A program made the position numbers and the translations under genes. The notes below the pieces were generated by a model. It made no database searches. It was not told the origin of the DNA and worked only from the letters and a program-made list of their open reading frames with translations. From positions 1 to 64,000 of the forward strand of contig JAMKCH010071899.1 of NCBI GenBank assembly GCA_023653785.1: a stretch of 64,000 nt of DNA, in the 5' to 3' direction. Shown here in pieces: positions 57,440 to 64,000 of the stretch. This stretch comes from Ophioderma brevispina. Lineage: Eukaryota > Echinodermata > Ophiuroidea > Amphilepidida > Ophiodermatidae. The first letter of the stretch is position 1; each line of letters starts with the position of its first letter.

Positions 57440-59160
57440 CAAATAAAACATTAATCCATGGAGACTGATATGAAAAGGAATTGGGATTGCATCAAACAAT
57501 TGAAACGGATAGACATAAAGGTGGTATTATCAGATTGTGAAGCAGGCAGGATTTTCCTGTGGGTGAAGCAGCATTTTGCAGCAACCAGGATTGATATCAA
57601 ATTAACACATTTTACCATATTGCTTGATGACCCAAATGACCCTTCATGACCTTCGACTTCTACCTATCAATATTAACGATTCTCTGCAAGATACATAAAA
57701 TCCATTTTACAATTTTACCAAAATTTAGGAAGGACTTTATGCTAGGTTGACCTTATTATTGATAACCAAATTGAGTAATGACTCTTAATACCCTTTGTGT
57801 AATGCCATCGAAAGTAGACCACTTAAAAGCCACCTTAGTTTCACAGACATAAAGCTAAATGCTTACTTAGTAAGTTAAATCTCAATGATGGCAACATGAA
57901 CATCCGTTATGACCTGAAGGCCCCTTCACAACCTCCAATTTATTCTGGGAAGACTATTCCCAGTAGACCCTAAAACCCAAACAATGATGCTGTTTATGTT
58001 GATAATCGAAAAATGTATGGACAGAGGGGAAGATCGATGGACAGACTTCACAATAACTCATAGTGCAGATTTTGCTTTACATTCTGGCCAATACAACTGT
58101 GTTGGATTTCTTAGGCATAACAACTTTATATTTGGAATATGATTGCACAGGTGGATACAGGCAGAGGGATCAGGGATCTAGACCCTCGCATTTTCACCAC
58201 ATATTGATTAATCTGTCACTTTTTTTACCTCTGCAGGGGTCTATCCCCCTGGACCTCCACATTTTGAAAGATCTTCATCTGGCACTGGATTGCTCTACCA
58301 ATATGCCCCAAGAAATACACACGAACATGTTTGTTTGTTAAGAACAGAATTTTATGTCTCTATATGCAACAACCAACACTGACGACCATTAGAGCTAACT
58401 CTTTAAATATAGCTTGCAGAACTCAGAATTATGTGGTTTGTAATTGTGTCTCCCTGACCCCACACATTCCCTACATGACCTTTGACTCCCACATGTTAGG
58501 GTAGTTCCCAAGCTCCACTCCCTTCAATTCATCAATGTATAGAGCTACAATGACTGAAAACAGAAGGGTTAACTTTTTTGCACATACATACAGACAGCTA
58601 CAAGGCCTCTCGACTATTCCCGGTTAATTCTTTAGAATGGGCACGAACACGCTTATTTTCGCTGATTACTAGTAATAAAGACGAGCAAATTGGCGGACGC
58701 TGTTTCACACCTATACCCAGGTTGTATTAATAAAAATATTAGAACTGTGCATTACTACTCTGTTAAATGTCACACTCGTCATAGCAACTACGAACATATG
58801 GCCCACGCTATTTTGGAAGCCATATTGAAATTCTGCAAAAAACATTGTGTGCCTTATCTTTGCGATGGTAAACTTTCTGAACCCACATGCCTGACGATGT
58901 TCTTGGATGTTTAAGGACCATTTTATAACCAAGGGCGGCCCTATCGAAATCAACAAGAAAGTGCATTTTTTCCATGATGTAAGGTCTACGTATACTGGAC
59001 TTGGGAGGTAACATTTAAGCATCTGCCAGTGAGCTTGTCGAATCAAGATGGCCGTTCGACCTCTAGCCTTTTATTAATCTCTATGGACAGCTATCAATAC
59101 ACTACTCATCTTGTAGTCCCCTTCTGAAATACTTTAGCAGGGACAATTATTCAAAAAATC
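57440..59160. other. Intron between exons C and D
   Basis: 57,600-58,010 contains scattered 'atgaccc/atgaccttc' phrases like the tandem repeat at 4.4 kb. A 74-codon plus-strand frame at 58,690-58,914 (MADAVSHLYPGCINKNIRTV onward) has balanced composition but no recognised family and no clear splice context. Confidence 0.4.
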
Positions 59161-59167
59161 ATCTTAC

Positions 59168-59367
59168 GATCGAGGATGCGTTGACACCAGCTTTGGACCA
59201 ATCTGACAACCAGAAATTCTTGTAGATGCCGAATCCGGTCAGGTACACATAGGTCAACAGAACTAGGATCACAAGTGGCCATCCCATACTTTTCAGGTAG
59301 TAAAAATATACTTTACGAGAGACGGATCCTCTCTGTAACTCTTCCTTTTCAATGAGGGTACCTTTGA
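59168..59367 (-). CDS. ABCC exon C: entry to membrane domain 2
   Basis: A 200-bp exon bounded by a TTTTACAG acceptor and a GTAAGA donor; incoming phase matches exon B and outgoing phase is 0. The translation begins VKGTLIEKEELQRGSVSRKVY, the ABCC 'E-E-x-x-x-G-x-V' elbow before the first helix of membrane domain 2. A hydrophobic helix (MGWPLVILVLLTYVYLTGF) and YKNFWLSDWS follow, with an NAS sequon near the end that could be glycosylated if extracellular. Confidence 0.92.
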
Positions 59368-59506
59368 CTGTAAAAGAAAAACAGAACAGAATAATATGTC
59401 AGTATGGTACATTAACTCCCATAATCTGAGCATTTTTTGTTTACACATGGGAAAAATACTTCTTGGTGCCCTGCAGAGTTATAAAATACAGCAATAAACT
59501 TGCGTG

Positions 59507-59757
59507 AATCCCCCTGGCAGAATGGCAGTATGGAACATGACCTCAGATGACCTTTTGAAACCTTGGTCCATGACCTTTGATATTTATTATCCACATATGA
59601 AGGAACCCCTTTTGCAACCGTAACCCAAGTTTGGTGGCAATTGGACTTCATTTTTTGAGACCTGAAAAAGAAAACCTGACCAAAACCTAACTAGAACACA
59701 CATACAGACATCTCGACTATGCAAAATCACCTTCTGTTTTTCAAGTCAAGGGGGATC
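59507..59757. mobile_element. MITE family D, short copy
   Basis: Ends aatccccctggcagaatggc and ttttcaagtcaagggggat are inverted repeats. The interior has 'ccttggtccatgacctttga' and 'cacatatgaaggaaccccttttgca'. Length about 250 bp. It lies between exons B and C. Confidence 0.75.
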
Positions 59758-60085
59758 AAAATTATAAGCATTAAATACATGTTTCATATGTAGATGTTCA
59801 TATTTTTATACATCATCATTCCCTGAAGCTTGCAATAGATCTTGACTATATTAAATACCAATTTAATCTAAATACTTTCATCTTCAATTAGTTAGAGGCA
59901 TATATGCATGACAACCAATGGACAGGGCCCAGTTTCACTATTTCAAATGTATGCTACCGTTTTCCAAATTTCAAAAGCTTCCTCTAAGTATTATCCTATC
60001 TTGTATAATTGAGATAGGACCAAAACAAATAACCACATGACCACAAGTAATCTTCAACTCTTCTAAATCATAAGAGACTCCTTAC

Positions 60086-60341
60086 CCGATTCTGAGACGC
60101 CTTCAGCTGCACCCAATGATGGTCGGTCTTGATGCGTCACCTGGGTTACCCGCTTGCGCAGTGATATCCTTTCCATTTCAGCTGTCCCATCAGAATCACT
60201 TCCCCCATCCGTATCAGCCTCTACAAGTTCACTGCATGCGCTCATTTCATGTGACCATACTTTACAGAGGTCTGGGTCTTCCCTGCAGATATCTTCAAAT
60301 TTACCTTGATTTGTTACTCTCCCATCTTTCATTACTATGAT
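60086..60341 (-). CDS. ABCC exon B: end of NBD1 and linker to membrane domain 2
   Basis: A 256-bp exon (CTAG acceptor, GTAAGG donor) starting in phase 0 directly after exon A. It reads IIVMKDGRVTNQGKFEDI, the last strands of NBD1 as in SUR (IIAMKDG in the family). An acidic, Ser-rich linker with no obvious domain follows (EADTDGGSDSDGTAEMERIS). Such a linker joins NBD1 to the second membrane domain and is often phosphorylated in ABCC proteins; that role here is inferred. One base is left over, and it joins exon C to make Val. Confidence 0.9.
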
Positions 60342-60410
60342 CTAGAGTCAAAACATGCAAAAAATACAGTTCAAGATGTTTGCACAATTTTCTAATTAAA
60401 AGAACAACAA

Positions 60411-60437
60411 ACAACACCACCACCACCACCACCACCA
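60411..60437. repeat. (CCA)n microsatellite
   Basis: About eight copies of CAC/CCA in the intron between exons A and B. Confidence 0.95.
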
Positions 60438-60915
60438 CGATTCTTGGAAAATTGAATTGCAGTCCAAAACAGAAATTCAATCCATAAGCAATCTCAGTAT
60501 TGCTAAAAATGTCCTTGTACTCAACAAAAAAATTAATGTATACTTTGAGAAATATGACCAAACTTGGCTTGGGATAAAAAAAGCCCTTAATGCATTACCT
60601 CATCCATTTTTCAAACCAATTCTCTTCCCAAGAATCTTTGGCTGCATCGCCCAAGCACATAAGAGTTCCCTGTCTGAAAGTCTTTAGGTCAAAGGCTGCT
60701 TCACCTTTAATAGTTTACTTGAAACAAGACCTAATTAGGAATAATGAAGAGGGTTTTCTTGTGAAAGTATTATATTCCAAAAATATCAAACAGATTTATA
60801 GCTGCATGCCAGCTCTTAAAGATTTGATACTGCGAATGGTGCGGTGCTACTATCAATGTGGCTCGCAAAAACAATTTTGTTTATTATAAACACTGATAAA
60901 GACACCAAATCTTAC

Positions 60916-61056
60916 CTGATCTGCAAGCTGCAAGTATTGTAACTGATGTGTTACTAGGACAACTGTCCGTTTTTCTTCAGTTAGCAGCATTCTCATAATT
61001 CCCTCGTGGAAAAGATGGCCGCCAACATGAACATCTAGTGCAGAAAGTGGATCATC
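60916..61056 (-). CDS. ABCC exon A: NBD1 Walker B end, D-loop and H-loop
   Basis: A 141-bp exon of 47 codons, phase 0 at both ends, bounded by a TAG acceptor and a GTAAGA donor. It begins with DDPLSALD, the end of Walker B plus the D-loop, and contains LVTHQLQYL, whose His is the NBD1 switch (H-loop) residue. [16 protein letters not shown] is very close to the equivalent stretch in vertebrate SUR proteins. This is the most upstream exon visible; the Walker A and signature exons of NBD1 must lie beyond 64,000. Confidence 0.92.
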
Positions 61057-61069
61057 CTACACACACAAA

Positions 61070-61940
61070 TTGTGTGTTCTGTGTTAATGATGCATGTTTG
61101 ACATAGAAAGTGAGTCATACAATACTGTTTGGGTCATACACTGTTAAAATTGATAAAACGGAACAATTTAAAATGAAGGGGAAACTTTAACAAGAATCAT
61201 GTAGTGTGTAATTAAGATGGCACCACACCTGTGGTTTAGTCATAATTTATTGATCACAAAGGCCCTCCACAATGTGGGGTAAAAAAACAGCAACTCAAAC
61301 TTACATATACCCCTGGCTGACAGACATTAGCCAACAAATTACCTTTCCTATGACCTATTGGTCTGAAACTTCTACATGTGATGATACACCCAGGAGTTCT
61401 TGCCTTAAGGTTTGAAGAGTATTTCCCTGAAGGAATTGGCCACAGCTACAGAGCATTAAAATAATATATATGAGGCGGCTTGAGAATGAAATGCTTCAAT
61501 TTTTTTACTCTGACCTAAAAAAAGACACTGATCTTAACACTGATCTTGTTCTCAACACATCCCTTAATTATCCTACCAAAGTGGTTTAATCCAGTCTTCA
61601 AAACACAATAACAATGACAATTATAATCATACTAACAGGTGTCGGTAAAATCCAGAAAAGAAGACAGAAGTTACACTATCCTGTAACCTTTGTTTATCAT
61701 GTTTAAGTGAGTCAAAGGGCAAAATATGGTCAAATGATGGGCCCTTTTTTTCTTTCATGAGTTATCTCAGTTTACAACAATAGCAAGTCAACAACTAGTG
61801 AACATTACCTTTTCATTAATTTGATTTTGCTTTAATTATTAGTTGTAGTTTTGTTTTCTCCATTAGTCTTTGTTAAGTTCTGTTTCTTTCAGTATATAAA
61901 AACAAAAGCCCCAAAAAGAAAAATATAAAGCAAGTCAATT
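61070..61940. other. Intron upstream of exon A, no features recognised
   Basis: No splice-bounded open frame resembling an NBD1 exon was found, so the next upstream ABCC exon lies beyond 64,000. Confidence 0.5.
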
Positions 61941-61949
61941 TGTAATTCA

Positions 61950-64000
61950 TTACTTTCTCTTGTTTATTCAGAAAAGCCAATAGCAGTGCCTCTTGAGAAA
62001 ATCTGCAAAAGTGTGCCCTTTGCTATGGAACGGCCAAAGAATTTATGGTTAAAAGGTGACCCCAAAGCGATATTTCAGTTAACCAAACGGACTCTAATAC
62101 ACACAAATGGACATCCCTACAATGTACACGTTCGAAGGACAGCACTGCTCTATTATACACTTATGCTGAGCTTAGGTCTCCCTGTCACCTAGATAGTCAA
62201 ACAGATCAAGGGGAAGTGTAAGGTAACCATGCCAGTGTCACTACCAAATCTTCCATTCGAAAGACCATGACGCCTAGTAAGCCCACTAAAACACACAGTC
62301 TCATTGCCACTTACATCAGTTCAATGATTAAAAATCCAGCATGCTGGCACCACAATCTCAAAAGAATTAGGAGAGGATTGAAGAAGAACTGCAACATTCA
62401 TCAGTTCTTTTTACTTTAAAATTACTAAAAACAAAAGCAAAAAGAATAATGTATACAGCAATGGATGCTCTGTCATCATTGGTTAATTATCTTGTTTATT
62501 GAGCTGATCGCCAATAGCCAGTGCCTCTTGAGAAAATCTGCAAAAGTGTCATTGTATGGAAACAGGCTAAGAAGCTTATGGTTAAAAAGGTTGACCCAAT
62601 CCGACTTCAGTCACCAAACTCCTTAAAAAAATCCCACAATTGAAAAATCCCTCACAAGTATGGTGTTAGAAGGTGAGCAAACCTATGATAATAAATTTAA
62701 GCAGAGAGGAGCTCAGAAGTACCCTCTCACCTAGATAAGTCAAACAGATCAAGGGGAAAGAAAAAGGTATTGCCAGTGTCACCACCAACATAATTTTTAA
62801 GAGACCTAAGACTCCTAGTAAGCCCACTAACACACAGTCTTTTTGCAACTAAACATTGCGTTCAACTGATAACAACAACTGGAAACACCATCTACACACA
62901 AACAGAAGGAGGAGAAATTTGAAAGATTTGCAACATTCATCAGTTCTTTTACTTTAAAATAATAAACACAAGAAGCAAAAAGAATAATGTATACAGCAAT
63001 GGGTGCTCTATCATTCATTGTTTCGTATCTGTTTATTGAGCTAATGCCAAATTAGCCAGTACCTCTTGAGGAAATCATATAATGGTTAAAACAGCTTGAC
63101 CTAAATCACTACATCAGTCACCAAACAGTCTACTTAAATAGCATAAATGGAAATCCCTACAAAGTACACTTTCAGAAGCAAGCAATCCTCTAATTATACA
63201 CTTATGCTGAGAAGCTCAGGTCTCCTCTCACATAGATAGGTCAAACAGATCAAGGGGAAAGGGTAAGGTAACGATGCCAGTGCCACTACCAACTTCCATT
63301 CCTAAAAGACCTAAGACTCCTAGTAAGCCCACTAACACACAGTCTCATTGCAACTTACATCGCAATTCAACTGATTGAAGAAAGAACTGCAACATTCATC
63401 AGTTCTTTTACTTTAAAATAATAAACACAAGAAGCAAAAAGAATAATGTATACAGCAATGGACGCTCTGTCATTCATTGTTTCATTTCTCTTGTTTATTG
63501 AGCTGATGCCCATTAGACATTGCCTCTTGAGAAAATCTGCAAAAGTGCTACCTTTGATATGGAACAGGCTAAGCTTATGGTTAAAAAGGTTGACTCAAAT
63601 CGCTACTTCAGTCGCCAAACTAACCCCTTAACTAGAATTTCGCAGTTCTCGGCTTTCGCGCTCACTATATTCAAAGAATATAGCTGTCGGCCGCTCCCTG
63701 ACCTTTGACCTCGGCACATGACTTTTGACCTCATCAACATATGAGGGATACCATGGTGCACCTATGACACAAGCTTGGTTCCAATTGAACTTCAAGATTT
63801 CCATTGAGGTCAATTTTACATTTTTATCCTATTTGAACTTCAACTTTTCAATTGAGGTCAATTTAAAAAAACTTAACAATTTAGTGACACACATATGCGC
63901 ACACATACATCCACACATACATACAAACGCACAACGGATTGCTGGCGGCCCATAAAAATACCACAAATGAAAAATCCCTACAATGTATGGTTTTAGAAGT
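61950..64000. repeat. Tandem repeat, unit about 460-540 bp, four units visible
   Basis: The phrase 'gtgcctcttgagaaaatctgcaaaagtg' occurs near 61,985, 62,518, 63,058 (eroded) and 63,520. Each unit also has 'agcaaaaagaataatgtatacagcaatgg', 'cattcatcagttctttt' and 'gtcaaacagatcaaggggaa'. The array continues past the window. Short open frames such as PLEKICKS are repeat translations. A different sequence interrupts the last unit at 63,630-63,957. Confidence 0.88.
63630..63957. mobile_element. Insertion inside the tandem repeat
   Basis: The last repeat unit breaks off after 'ccaaactaacccc' (TTAA follows) and resumes at 63,958 with 'accacaaatgaaaaatccctac', which matches the unit at 62,630. The inserted 330 bp carries two copies of 'tttcaattgaggtcaatttta', an exact TGACCTTTGACCT and a CACA-rich end. 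Probably a short dispersed element. Confidence 0.65.

Noticed and set aside
61986..63708. Repeated short frames beginning PLEKICKS
   Set aside because: They recur because the DNA is a tandem repeat. No unit has a longer conserved frame.

Overview
The window is eukaryotic genomic DNA: AT-rich, intron-heavy and crowded with transposable elements. It contains no operons, no rRNA genes and no CRISPR arrays. Its main gene lies on the minus strand and runs the whole length of the window. It is an ABC transporter of subfamily C whose best family resemblance is to the sulfonylurea receptors (ABCC8/ABCC9, SUR). I recovered fourteen fully bounded coding exons plus one with an unresolved 3' end. They run from the D-loop region of the first nucleotide-binding domain (NBD1, 61,056) to just past Walker B of the second (NBD2, 785). 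Codon phase agrees at every junction tested except one (9.3 kb to 7.6 kb). The 5' part (first membrane domains, NBD1 Walker A and signature) lies beyond 64,000. The last exon or exons (NBD2 H-loop and C terminus) lie beyond position 1.

Layout on the + coordinate axis. 0-4 kb: NBD2 exons, two short inverted-repeat elements and a tRNA-derived fragment just beyond. 4.4-7.3 kb: a tandem repeat rich in GACCTTTGACCTC and a young 5'-truncated non-LTR retrotransposon. 7.5-12.1 kb: exons for the end of membrane domain 2 and the start of NBD2, interleaved with MITEs. 12.1-53.3 kb: one 41-kb intron. It holds a GC-rich DIRS-type retrotransposon remnant (13.6-16.0 kb), minisatellites, a large foldback (30.1-31.2 kb) and a decayed Helitron of the Helentron type with a C-terminal endonuclease (34.4-40.5 kb). 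It also holds several exon-like islands on the minus strand that may be a nested gene. 49.4-52.8 kb: a decayed full-length non-LTR retrotransposon. 51.9-57.4 kb: a 2.74-kb tandem duplication that copies two transporter exons, each copy keeping a different exon intact. 59.1-61.1 kb: three exons for the end of NBD1, the linker and the start of membrane domain 2. 61.9-64 kb: a tandem repeat with a unit of about 0.5 kb.

Many short non-autonomous elements of about 350-560 bp have terminal inverted repeats starting AAAGG or AAAGA and are flanked by TTAA, the target site of piggyBac-type transposases. At least six unrelated interiors share this design. Small indels in homopolymers break several otherwise good reading frames, so some 'mutations' may be long-read assembly errors.

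Organism: a metazoan, probably an invertebrate deuterostome such as an echinoderm. This is inferred from the SUR-like gene, the DIRS, Helentron and CR1-like elements, and the dispersed GACCTTTGACCTC repeats. No single sequence here proves it.
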